A stretch of DNA of 64,000 nucleotides from Mycobacterium paraseoulense (GTDB lineage Bacteria; Actinomycetota; Actinomycetes; Mycobacteriales; Mycobacteriaceae). The notes beneath the pieces were generated by a model. That model made no database searches. It was not told the DNA's origin and saw only the letters and a program-made list of their open reading frames with translations. How positions within the stretch are numbered: the first letter of the stretch is position 1; every line of letters begins with the position of its first letter. The translations under genes were made by a program, and so were the position numbers. This document shows positions 54,478 through 63,295 of this stretch, one piece after another. Location: positions 6,014,001 to 6,078,000 of the forward strand of contig NZ_AP022619.1 of assembly GCF_010731655.1 (NCBI RefSeq). Reading direction: 5' to 3'.

Positions 54478-55668
54478 TGGGTAGTGAGCGGCGATCCCTG
54501 TCGAGTCCACCCGCCAGAGGGACGCGGCCCGGGAACCGGCGCCAGTTGATCATCGATGCGGCGGCCACCCTGTTCTCCGACCAGGGATACGGCAATGTCT
54601 CGATGAGCGATGTCGCCGACGCTGTGGCTGTCGGCGCGTCGGCGCTGTACCGGCACTTCCCGAGCAAACAGGCCCTATTGGCGACGGTGATTGAGGATGC
54701 GCTCGGCACTTTGGACCAGGCATTGAAGGGGGCCGACGCCTCCGCCGACCTGGCCGCCGTCCTGGCCCGACTGGTGCAGGATCACCGCACCGTGGGCGTG
54801 TTGTGGCGGCGTGAAGGCCGTCACCTCAGGAGCAGGACCGGAAACGACTGCAGCGGGTCGCCCGACAGATCGGCGATCGACTCGCTCAACATATTCGATA
54901 CCGGCGACCGGACCTGGGGGCCGCGCAGGCCGACCTGCTGGCATGGTGTGCGCTCGGCATCGCGAATAGCATTTCATTCCATCGCCTTTCGATGCCCGAG
55001 CCGGGCTTTTCGGCGCTCTTGGCCGGGTTGATCGCGGTACCGCTCGGTGCCGGCGCCGAGCTTCGCGGGGAGGCGGGCGGCGGTGAGTCGGGCGGCGCGC
55101 TGGTCGCCCGCTCACGACGGGAGGCGATCCTGTCCGCGGGTGCCGCGCTGTTCGCCCAGCGGGGGTTCACGGGGGTCAGCGTCGATGACATCGGCACCGC
55201 TGTGGGCATCGCCGGACCCAGCGTCTACAACCACTTCGCCGCCAAGACCGACATCCTGGTAGCGGCCATGTTCCGCGGCAACGAACTGCTCTGGGCGAAC
55301 TTCAATCGCGCCGTCGCCGACGCCCCGACGTCGCCGGAGCCCTGCGCCGCGTGGTGCTCAGCTATCAGACCTTTGCGTTTGCCAATCCGGACATCGTCGA
55401 ATTGCTCATTACCGAGGCGGCTCAACTCCCAGAGTCCGACAGTCACAGTGTCCGGAGCGCGCAGCGCGCCTATATCGACGAATGGGTCCACCTGGCGCGA
55501 CAACTGAATCCCAGCTGGACGGTTACCGAGGCGCGGATCCGCGTGCAGGCGGCCCAGATGATGATCAACGACGTGGTGGTGATGCCGCGGTTGCGGAGCC
55601 TTCCGGGAGTCCGGACCGTCTTGGCCGACATCGCGGTGGCGTTGCTGGCTGCGCCATCGACGGAGTGA
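54477..55668 (+). pseudogene. Double TetR-family regulator, two frameshifts
   Basis: The first frame gives a TetR DNA-binding domain (LIIDAAATLFSDQGYGNVS then GASALYRHFPSKQALLATV). At 54824-54830 the frame shifts to one reading QEQDRKRLQRVARQIGDRLA and later a second TetR domain (EAILSAGAALFAQRGFTGVS, GPSVYNHFAAKTDILVAAMF). At 55321-55329 it shifts again to LSYQTFAFANPDIVELL and the end APSTE. Restoring one base at each point yields a protein of about 395 residues with two TetR modules, a known architecture in mycobacterial lipid regulators. Its ATG overlaps the ligase stop by one base, so it likely controls this cassette. Confidence 0.78.
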
Positions 55669-55675
55669 GGAACGC

Positions 55676-57240
55676 TCACACCGCTCGCGTCCGGTCACGC
55701 CAATACGGTTCGCGCAGCTGCGTTTTGAGGATCTTTCCGCTCGCATTGCGGGGCAGCGACTCCACGAAGTCGACGCTCCGCGGGCACTTGTAACCGGCCA
55801 GGTGCCGACGACAGAATTCGATGACATCGCTCGCGTCGACGTCGGCCTCGCCCGTGGTCGCCACGATCGCCTTGACCGATTCCCCCCAGAAGTCGTCGGG
55901 CACCCCGATCACGGCGGCGTCGGCCACGCCGGGATGCTCGATGAGCACGCTTTCCACCTCGGGCCCGTAGACGTTTTCGCCACCGGTGATGATCATGTCC
56001 TTCAGCCGGTCCTCGATGTAGACGTAGCCGTCGGCGTCGAGGCGCCCGATGTCGCCCGTGCGCACCCAGTCGTCGTCGGTGATCGTCTCGGCCGTCGCGT
56101 CGGGCCGGTTCAGGTAGCCGCTCATGTTCTGGTTGCTGCGCACCCAGATCTCGCCGGGCTCCCCGGCGGGCACCTCGGCGCCCGTCTCGGGATCGACCAC
56201 GCGAATCTCGGTGCCCAGCACCGCCTTTCCGGCGGCCAGCTGCAGGTGCGGGCGGCCGGAATCGCGGTGGTCGGCGTCGCTGAGCGCGGTGACCGCACCG
56301 CACAGTTCGGTCTGCCCGTACACCTGGACGAAACGCGTGTCGGGCCAGGTGGACAGCGCGCGATGCAGCAGCGGCAGCGGCATGGGCGCCGCCCCGTACA
56401 CGATGTAGCGCAGGCAGGCCACGGTGGCGTGGGCCGCTTCGCCGCCGTCGAGGAACCGGGCGATCACCGGCGGGACGAAGAAGGCGTGGGTGGCGCCGGC
56501 CCGCACCGCGCCGATCAGGGCGGCGGCGTCGGGTTCGCGGGTCATGATCGTGGGCACCCCGGCCCGAATGCCGAAGAGCGCGTACCCGATTCCGCCGACG
56601 TGGAAGAGCGGCATGGCCACCAGGTTCGCGTCCCCGTCGCCGAAGGGGAACGCCGGCGCCAGGTTCGCGGCGTGATTGACCAGCGCGCGCTGGCTCAGCA
56701 GCACGCCCTTCGGTCGCCCGGTGGTGCCGGAGCTGTAGATCACCAGCGCCGTCTCGCTCTCGTCGACCCCGGGGTCGCCCTCGGTGGGCGCCGCCGCGGC
56801 GAGCAGGGATTCGTATTCGTCGCCCACCACGACGATGCGTTCCACGCCGGGCACGCGTTCGGCGGCCGCCTCGGCCGCCGCCCGCAGCTCGGCGCCGACG
56901 AAGAGCAGCCGCGCCCCCGCTGTCGCCCAGCACGTGCACGAGTTCGTCGCCGATGACGCGCCAGTTGACCACGGTCGTGACGGCCCCGATCGACGCGGCG
57001 GCGAAAAGCACCTCGAGGCAGGCGGGGTGGTTCTTGTCCAGGAATGCCACCGACTGCCCGCGCCGCACACCGGCGGCGCGCAGCGCCGGCCGCGCGGCGG
57101 ATCCGTGCGGCCCAGTCAGCCCAGGACCACTCGCGTTCGCCGTAGCGAATCGCGACGGCGTCGGGCCGCTGTCGTGCGTGCCGGTCGACGAATCCGGCGA
57201 GCGTCTCCGTCGTGTGCGCCGTGGCATCGGCTGGTGGCAT
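55676..57240 (-). pseudogene. Second acyl-CoA/AMP ligase (FadD type), two frameshifts
   Basis: ATG 57240 with GGAGGG 4-5 nt upstream starts MPPADATAHTTETLAGFVDR and runs to WADWAARI. The frame shifts near 57080-57100 to read LRAAGVRRGQSVAFLDKNHP and again at 56914-56918 (a C5 run on the plus strand) to ARLLFVGAELRAAAEAAAER, after which it is intact. Motifs: IYSSGTTGRPKGVLLSQ, QVYGQTELCG, DGYVYIEDRLKDMIITGGEN and NASGKILKTQLR. Corrected length is about 520 residues. The second shift is explained by one extra G in a homopolymer. It is convergent with the TetR gene. Confidence 0.8.
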
Positions 57241-57640
57241 GGATCCCTCCGAGTTCGCTGTGCTCCATTCTGAATCAGAGCATCGACTCGATCATCATGC
57301 CGCCCTCGCTGACCGCCCGCGGGGTCGCGTTGTTGTTCTGTCTGAAGTCGATGAAGGCCGACCGTTGGTTGGACGTGTTACCGCCGTGGACGTATTGGCT
57401 TGGGTGTCGTCGAAACATGCGTCGGCTCCTGGTCCGGGGCGAAGGGGACGATGCGCCCGCTGGTTTTCACCATGTTCCCGCGAACGGACGGTGTCCAAGA
57501 CCGGGCCGCTATTTGCCGATAGCTCTCCCTCATCAAGACGACCTTCTGCGGTGCCCGACGGGAGAGTTTGCCCTCGCGCGAGCGGCGCCGTGTGTCAACA
57601 TGGCTGCGGCCCGACAGACCTTCCAACAGAGGGACCAAGC
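57241..57640. other. Divergent intergenic region
   Basis: About 400 nt between the second ligase (minus) and the SDR (plus). It contains both RBSs (GGAGGG for the ligase, AGAGGG at 57628-57633 for the SDR). No gene of acceptable composition or clear operator was found. Confidence 0.4.
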
Positions 57641-58427
57641 GTGGTGAACCCTGACCGTGCCCGCTCACGCACCTTCGTCGTGACGGGCGCCGCATCCGGG
57701 ATCGGCCTGGCGACCGCGAGACGCCTGCTGGCAGAGGGGCACGGTCGTCGGCGCCGACCTGGCCGCCCCACCCGACCTCGGGCCGCGGTTCGAGTTCGTC
57801 GCCGCCGACGTCACCGACGAAGCCGCGATCGCCGACGTGTTGGCCGCGGTGCCCGGCCGCCTCGACGGGGTGCTGCACGCCGCCGGGGTCGCCGGGGGAG
57901 GCCCGGTCCACCTGCTCGACCGGGGCGAATGGGACCGGGTGATCGGGATCAATCTCACCGGCACGTTCCTGGTCGCCAAGGCGGCGCTCGCGCGGATGAT
58001 CGAGCAATCCCGCGTCGACGGCGAACGGGGTTCCCTGGTGACCGTCGCCAGTGTCGAGGGCCTGGAGGGCACGGCGGGCGGCAGCTCGTACAACGCGGCC
58101 AAGGGCGGCGTCGTGTTGCTCACCAAGAACATCGCGCTCGACTACGGGCCCAGCGGCATCCGGGCCAACGCCATCTGTCCCGGCTTCATCGAAACGCCGA
58201 TGGCCCAGAGCGTCTTCGGCCTGCCCGGCATGGAGGGGCCGCTGCAATCGATCACCGAGGAGCACGCTTTGCAACGGCTCGGCCAGCCGGAGGAGGTCGC
58301 GGCCATGGCGGCGTTCCTGCTGTCGTCCGACGCCTCGTTCGTCAGCGGCCAGGCCATCGCCGTCGACGGTGGCTACACCGCGGGCCGCGATCACGGTGTC
58401 GTCAAACTCTTCGGCTTTCCCTCCTAG
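57641..58427 (+). pseudogene. Short-chain dehydrogenase, one frameshift
   Basis: It starts at GTG 57641 (7 nt after AGAGGG) and reads RTFVVTGAASGIGLATARRL. At 57734-57740 (GAGGGGC) it must change frame to continue TVVGADLAAPPDLGPRFEFV, HAAGVAGGGPVHLL and the catalytic YNAAKGG. It ends GRDHGVVKLFGFPS. All SDR elements (TGxxxGIG, Ser in VASVEG, YxxxK, AVDGGYTAG) are present once corrected, giving about 262 residues. The required correction is one base removed or two added in the G run. The substrate is unknown. Confidence 0.78.
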
Positions 58428-58432
58428 CGCCT

Positions 58433-58438
58433 TAAGAT
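58433..58438 (+). promoter_or_regulatory. Possible leaderless -10 box (TAAGAT) of the catalase-like gene
   Basis: It is located 6 nt before ATG 58445, just after the SDR stop codon. Confidence 0.4.
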
Positions 58439-58444
58439 TCGCGA

Positions 58445-59381
58445 ATGGTCACTCCCGATGAGGCGATCGAGGCGATCCGCGGCGCCGGCGGCGCGCAGCC
58501 GGGTTGCCGCGCTCTGCACGCCAAAGGCGCCCTCTACCGCGGCACGTTCACCGCGACAGCCGATGCGGTGATGCTCACGCGCGCAAAGCATCTCGACGGA
58601 TCGACGGTCCCGGCGCTGATCCGCTTCTCCAACGGCGCCGGCAACCCCGCTCAGCGCGACAACGTGCCGGGCATCCGCGGAATGGCGGTGAAGTTCACCC
58701 TGCCCGACGGCTCCACCACCGACGTGTCGACGCAGACCGCGCGCCTGTTCGTCTCGAGCACGCCGGACGGCTTCGTCGACCTGCTCAAGGCGATGCGGCC
58801 CGGTCTGACCACGCCGCTGCGCATGGCCAATACTTCCTCGCCCACCCCGGCTGTTCGGCGCGCTGCCGGTGCTGCGCGACGCGAACAAGATCCCGGCGAG
58901 CTACGCCACCATCGAGTACCACGGCTTGCACGCGTTCCGCTGGGTCGCGGCCGACGGCAGCGCCAGATTCGTTCGCTACCACCTGGTTCCGGGCGCCGCG
59001 GAGAACTACCTGTCGGCACCGGCCGCCCAGAAGGAGGGTCCGGATTTCCTCACCGACGAACTCAACGCCCGCCTGGACAGCGGCCCGGTGCGGTTCGAAT
59101 ACCGGGTGCAGATCGGCGGGCCCACCGACTCGACGGTGGATCCGTCGGCGCCCTGGCAGAGCACGCAGATCGCGACCGTCGGCACCATCGAGATCACCGG
59201 CCCGGAGACCGAGCGCGAGCACGGCGGCGACATCGTCGTGTTCGACCCGATGCGGGTGACCGACGGCATCGAGCCCTCCGACGATCCTGTCCTGCGCTTC
59301 CGGACGCTGGCGTACTCGGCGTCGGTCAAGCTCCGCACCGGCGTCGATCGCGGGCCGAGGCCCCGCCCGCCTGACCGATAA
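58445..59381 (+). pseudogene. Catalase-family (SrpA-like) peroxidase, two frameshifts
   Basis: The first frame reads GCRALHAKGALYRGTF, ALIRFSNGAGNPAQRDNVPG and IRGMAVKFTLPDG, the compact catalase core in which the heme-side His is in the early RALHAKGA-like region. Near 58825-58833 (GGCCAATAC) a one-base loss moves the frame to YFLAHP. Near 58845-58853 (CCCCGGCTGT) a second moves it to LFGALPVLRDANKIPAS and the rest (YHGLHAFRWVAADGSARFV). Corrected length is about 313 residues, typical of small heme catalase-related peroxidases. The function would be peroxide or organic peroxide removal. Confidence 0.75.
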
Positions 59382-59439
59382 ACCGCACCCGGCACGCGCC
59401 CGCACGGCGAAACCGGCGGCAGGCTAAGGTTTTTCTTCA

Positions 59440-60223
59440 GTGTCGCCTTCCCACATGCTGCTGATTTGCTTGGCCGGGTTCGGCGCCGGCGCCATCAACG
59501 CGCTCGTCGGGTCCGGCACCCTGATCACGTTCCCCACACTGGTCGCCCTGGGCTTCCCGCCGGTCACCGCCACCATGTCGAACGCGACCGGTCTGGTCGC
59601 CGGCAGCGTGTCGGGCACCTGGGGATACCGCGCCGAACTGCGCGGCCAGTGGAATCGCCTCCGCTGGCAGCTGCCTGCCTCGCTGGCGGGCGCCGTGCTG
59701 GGCGCCTTCCTGCTGCTGCACCTGCCGGAAAAGGTCTTCGCCGAGGTGGTGCCGGTGCTGCTGGTGCTGGCGCTGGCGCTGGTGGTCGTCGGGCCGCGGA
59801 TCCAGGCGTGGACGAGCCGGCGCGCGGAGGTGGCCGGCCGGTCACCCGAGCACATCACCCTGCCCGCATGGCCGTCCTGGTGCTCGGCACCTTCGCCGTC
59901 GGCGTCTACGGCGGTTATTTCACCGCCGCCCAGGGCATCCTGCTGGTCGGTCTGATGGGCGCGCTGCTCCCGGAGTCGGTGCAGCGGATGAACGCGGCCA
60001 GAACCTGCTGACGCTGGTGGTGAATGTGGTTGCGGCCGTGGCCTATACGCTGGTGGCCTTCGACCGGATAAGCTGGCCGGCCGCAGGGCTGATCGCGGCG
60101 GGCTCGCTGGCGGGCGGACTGGTCGGGGCCCGCTACGGGCGCCGCCTGTCGGGCAACGCGCTGCGCGCGATCATCGTGGTGGTGGGCCTGATCGGGCTGT
60201 ATCGTCTCGTCGCCGTTGCGTGA
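59440..60223 (+). pseudogene. TauE/SafE-family permease, two frameshifts
   Basis: The GTG 59440 frame encodes LLICLAGFGAGAINALVGSG and TLITFPTLVALGFPPVTATM, the N-terminal repeat of TSUP/TauE permeases. At 59863-59865 a C is missing from what should be CCCC, moving the frame to RMAVLVLGTFAVGVYGGYFT. At about 59997-60003 an A is missing (GCCAGAAC), moving it to NLLTLVVNVVAAVAYTLVAF. Corrected length is about 262 residues with eight membrane segments. The family exports sulfite, sulfoacetate or other organic anions. The second repeat motif GGYFTAAQGI is intact. Confidence 0.8.
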
Positions 60224-60247
60224 CGGAAAGCGCTGCAGCCAAGGGAT

Positions 60248-61330
60248 TCAGCTCAGTGTGGCGGCGGCAGCCGCTTCGATGACGTCCATCACCTCGCCCC
60301 GGATGCGCCACGCCCGCAGCTGGCGCATCGCCCCGTTACCCTGAGCGGCGACACGGTCGAGTTCGCCCGCGACGCGGTCATATTCGCCGAGCGATTCCAG
60401 CGCCGGCCGCACGCGCTGCACGAGAGCGCCCAGCTGCTCACGCGCCGGCACCGCTCCGTGGCCGTGGACCAGGTCGAGCGCGCGCCCGGCGAGCCCGTCG
60501 TGGGCGGCCTTCCAGTACGCCGCGCGCAGGGCCGCCGGCGGAAGCCGCCCGGGCTCGTCCGCGGGCGCTTCGAGCGCCGTCATCACCGCCGCCCTGACCA
60601 GGGTGGCGAGCAACACCGTCTCCGCAACGGTCGCCGGCACGTCGGCCACCCGCACCTCGATCGTCGGGAAGTTCTCCGACGGGCGCACGTCCCAATAGAC
60701 CATCTTCTGGTCCAGGATCACTTCGCTGTCGATCAGCATCCGCACCGTGCGGTCATAGTCGTCGGGCGACGGGAAGAACGGCGGCGGGCCGGCCACCGGC
60801 CAGCGCCGCCATAGGACGCTGCGCCAGCTCGCGTACCCGCTGTCGGCGCCACGATACACCGCCGAATTCGCCGACAGCGCGAGCAATGACGGCAACCACG
60901 GTCGCAGCCAGTTGCTGACTCCGACGGCGGCCGCGCGGTCCGGAACCTGCACGTGCACATGGCATCCGCAGATCCCTTGCTCGTGCGCGACCATCCCGTA
61001 TTCGGCGCCGATTCGACGGTATCGGGGAGTGTCGGTGACCGGAAAGGCGTGCGGCGTGGCGGGGAAGCCCGGCCGCGAGCAGCCGAAGCCCGTCCCCTCG
61101 GCCGCCTGCGCCGCCGCGCGCAGCCGGGACAGTTCTTCGCCCAGTTGCGAGCTGGTCGTCACGACATGAGAGGTGGTTTCCACCTGGCAGCTGCTCAGTT
61201 CCAGCTGCAGCTCGACGCCGCGGCGTGCGGCCTCGCCGGCCACATCGGCGTTCCGCGGAGCCGGTTCACCGGTTCGCGGGTCGACGAGGAGAAATTCCTC
61301 CTCCGCGCCGAAGGTGGGAGGTTCGCTCAT
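60248..61330 (-). CDS. YbdK-type carboxylate-amine ligase (glutamate-cysteine ligase 2 family)
   Basis: This 360-residue ATP-grasp-like GCS2 protein has the N-terminal FGAEEEFLLVDPRTGE (8-23) with metal-binding glutamates, the QVETTSHV strand, HEQGICGCHVHVQVPDR (around 134-150) and PSENFPTIEVRVADVPAT (around 237-254). E. coli YbdK has weak glutamate-cysteine ligase activity. Mycobacteria make mycothiol rather than glutathione, so the true product is unknown; an ergothioneine link would need EgtA-type context, which is absent. It is intact although both neighbours toward the left are frameshifted. Confidence 0.88.
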   Translation of the reverse strand: MSEPPTFGAEEEFLLVDPRTGEPAPRNADVAGEAARRGVELQLELSSCQVETTSHVVTTSSQLGEELSRLRAAAQAAEGTGFGCSRPGFPATPHAFPVTDTPRYRRIGAEYGMVAHEQGICGCHVHVQVPDRAAAVGVSNWLRPWLPSLLALSANSAVYRGADSGYASWRSVLWRRWPVAGPPPFFPSPDDYDRTVRMLIDSEVILDQKMVYWDVRPSENFPTIEVRVADVPATVAETVLLATLVRAAVMTALEAPADEPGRLPPAALRAAYWKAAHDGLAGRALDLVHGHGAVPAREQLGALVQRVRPALESLGEYDRVAGELDRVAAQGNGAMRQLRAWRIRGEVMDVIEAAAAATLS

Positions 61331-61368
61331 CCGGCCGGGAACGGCCGATCAGTGCCTGGGCCGCCCCG

Positions 61369-61809
61369 TTACCAACGGGCCGCGGACGCCAGCGCGGAAT
61401 CGGCGGTCGGGTAGATGGGCAGCAGCGCGGACAGGCCGCACGCGTCGACGATGCGGGCGACGATCGGCTCGCGGCTGACCAGGCGCAATTCGACGCCGCG
61501 ATCCTTGCAACGCCTCGCCTCGTCGGCCAGCACCGCGAAGGCGCAGCAGCCCATGAAATCCAGCCCGGTGACGTCGACCACGAGCGGGCCGGGCGCGATG
61601 ACGATGCCGGCTACCTCGCTGACCAGCTGGCGCCAGGTGTGCTCGTTGCACGCGTCGAGCTCCCCGCCCGCGTAGATCAGCACCGCCGGGCCGCTGCGAT
61701 CGGCCGTGGCGCGCAGCGTGCTGTTCGGATCGCCCAGCTCGTAGACCAGCTTGGTGCTGAGCATCAGGTGGGTAGTTGTCATCGGTTCTGCAATGGCCGA
61801 ACTCAACAT
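61369..61809 (-). CDS. STAS-domain protein (anti-sigma-factor antagonist-like)
   Basis: This 146-residue protein has a STAS fold at about residues 40-145 (PAVLIYAGGELDACNEHTW, PLVVDVTGLDFMGCCAFAVL). The residue phosphorylated in SpoIIAA-type antagonists is a Ser at the start of helix 2; here the segment reads MGCCAF, with Cys88-Cys89, so classic Ser phosphorylation is not possible. Two adjacent cysteines could give redox control instead. RBS AGGAG is 7 nt before ATG 61809. It is divergent from the TetR gene and matches Rv2638 by position next to dedA. Confidence 0.82.
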   Translation of the reverse strand: MLSSAIAEPMTTTHLMLSTKLVYELGDPNSTLRATADRSGPAVLIYAGGELDACNEHTWRQLVSEVAGIVIAPGPLVVDVTGLDFMGCCAFAVLADEARRCKDRGVELRLVSREPIVARIVDACGLSALLPIYPTADSALASAARW

Positions 61810-61911
61810 CGTGGACTCCTAATCGACCGGCGTCTACGACGCTGCGATGGATGCCCGTCCTGCCGTTTGAAGACAGACTCTTCGCGGAATGCGAATCTCA
61901 TTTCTATAACA

Positions 61912-61940
61912 AGACAGGTCAGTCTGTCTACATAACTGAC
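61912..61940. promoter_or_regulatory. TetR-type operator between STAS and TetR genes
   Basis: AGACAG (61912-61917) and CTGTCT (61924-61929) form a perfect inverted repeat with a 6-nt spacer. An interlocking GTCAGT (61918-61923) pairs with ACTGAC (61935-61940). A further half site AGACAG lies at 61871. Its position 24 nt before the TetR start is typical for autoregulation. Confidence 0.6.
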
Positions 61941-61963
61941 TTAAGAGTATGTTGTGGGTTGCT

Positions 61964-62584
61964 ATGACAACTTCCGATGTCGGAAGGCCCGCCGTGTCGG
62001 CGCGTGAACGCATTCTGACCGCGGCGTATGACCTGTTCAGTAGGCGTGGCATCCGCGCGGTCGGCACCGAAGAGGTGATCGACCGGGCCGGGGTTGCCAG
62101 GGCCACGTTGTACCGGCATTTCGCCACCAAGAACGACCTGGTGCTGGCCGTGCTGCAGCGGCGCGAAGAACTGTGGACGCACGGCCTGATCGAGGAGCAG
62201 TCGCGACAGCGCGGCGAGACGCCCGAGGAGCAGTTGCTCGCGATCTTCGACGTCATGCACGACTGGATCCAGCTGCGCGACGGGTATGAAGGCTGCTCGT
62301 TCATCAACGTGCTGCTCGAGCTCGGGCACGATTCGCCCGCGGGCCGGGCCTGCATCACCCACATCGACCACGTCCGCGACATCGTGCGCCACCGGGCGGT
62401 CGCGGCGGGGCTGACCGACGTCGAGGACTTCGCCTCGTCCTGGCACATCCTGATGAAGGGCGCCATCGTGCTGGCGGCCGTGGGCGACCTGGACGCGGCG
62501 TTGCGTGCCCGCAGGATGGCCGTCACCCTCATCGAAGAGCACCGGCCCGTCGCACCCGAGGACCTCGGCGAGGCGGCCAGTTAG
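61964..62584 (+). CDS. TetR-family transcriptional regulator
   Basis: This 206-residue regulator has an N-terminal DNA-binding domain at about 15-62 (RILTAAYDLFSRRGIRAVG, VARATLYRHFATKNDLVLAV). The C-terminal ligand-binding domain has a Cys/Phe-rich helix GYEGCSFINVLLE, as in the YP_-type TetR_C proteins of mycobacteria. ATG 61964 (MTTSDVG) or 61949 may be used. It is divergent from the STAS gene across a palindromic operator, so it probably represses both. The ligand is unknown. Confidence 0.87.
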   Translation: MTTSDVGRPAVSARERILTAAYDLFSRRGIRAVGTEEVIDRAGVARATLYRHFATKNDLVLAVLQRREELWTHGLIEEQSRQRGETPEEQLLAIFDVMHDWIQLRDGYEGCSFINVLLELGHDSPAGRACITHIDHVRDIVRHRAVAAGLTDVEDFASSWHILMKGAIVLAAVGDLDAALRARRMAVTLIEEHRPVAPEDLGEAAS

Positions 62585-62594
62585 GGCGCGCGTC

Positions 62595-63259
62595 TCACGC
62601 GGCGTCGGCGGCGGTGCTGCCGGCCTTGCGGTAATGCTCGGCCTCGAGCTCGGCGATGGCCCGCGAGGTGCGCTCACGCAGGGCAAAGGCGGCGATCAGA
62701 CCGCAGACGATGGCGATGACGAGCGCGATCCAGGAGAACCGCTCCATCCAGCGCTCCGCGGCCATCCCGGCGAAATACACCAGTGCGGTGGTGCCGCCGG
62801 CCCAACAGATGGCCCCCGAGACGTTGGCCGCCAAAAAGCGCGGGTAATGCATCTTCAGGGCTCCGGCCAGCGGCCCGGCGAATATCCGCAGCAGCGCGAT
62901 GAAGCGGCCGAAGAATACGGCGCGAACGCCCCAGCGGTTGAACAACTTTTCGGCCAACGCGACGTGTCCGGGACCGAAATGTTTGGGGAACCGCCGGCCG
63001 AGCCGGTCGAAGAGCGGCATGCCGAACCGGCGCCCGATCGCGTAGCCGATCGAGTCGCCGATCACGGCGCCGATCACCGCCGCGACGCCGACACCGACGG
63101 GTTCACCGGCAAGTCGTCATGCGACGACATCAGCGCGGCGCTGACCAGGATGATCTCCCCGGGAAGGGGAATGCCCAGGCTCTCCAGCCCGACCACACCG
63201 CCGACCACCAGGTAGACCGCGAGCGGCGGGATCGCGTGCAGCAAAGCCTCCACATCCAT
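62595..63259 (-). pseudogene. dedA: DedA-family membrane protein, one frameshift
   Basis: From ATG 63259 the frame reads LLHAIPPLAVYLVVGGVVG, ESLGIPLPGEIILVSAALM and DDLPVNP, the DedA N-terminus. Near 63095-63102 a base is missing (GAACCCGTCGG on the minus strand) and the rest continues in another frame as VIGAVIGDSIGYAIGRRFG, GRFIALLRIFAGPLAGAL and GAICWAGGTTALVYF. These include the F/Y-GRFxxxxR segment conserved in DedA lipid flippases and scramblases. Corrected length is about 221 residues, close to the 218 of M. tuberculosis DedA. Probable undecaprenyl-phosphate or phospholipid translocation at the membrane. Confidence 0.82.
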
Positions 63260-63295
63260 GCGTCCAGGATGCCTGACCGTCCGGGGACACGCGCC

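Noticed and set aside
60248..61330. Assignment of the YbdK-type gene as egtA (ergothioneine synthesis)
   Set aside because: The egtB-egtE neighbours are absent and the sequence fits the YbdK-type group better.
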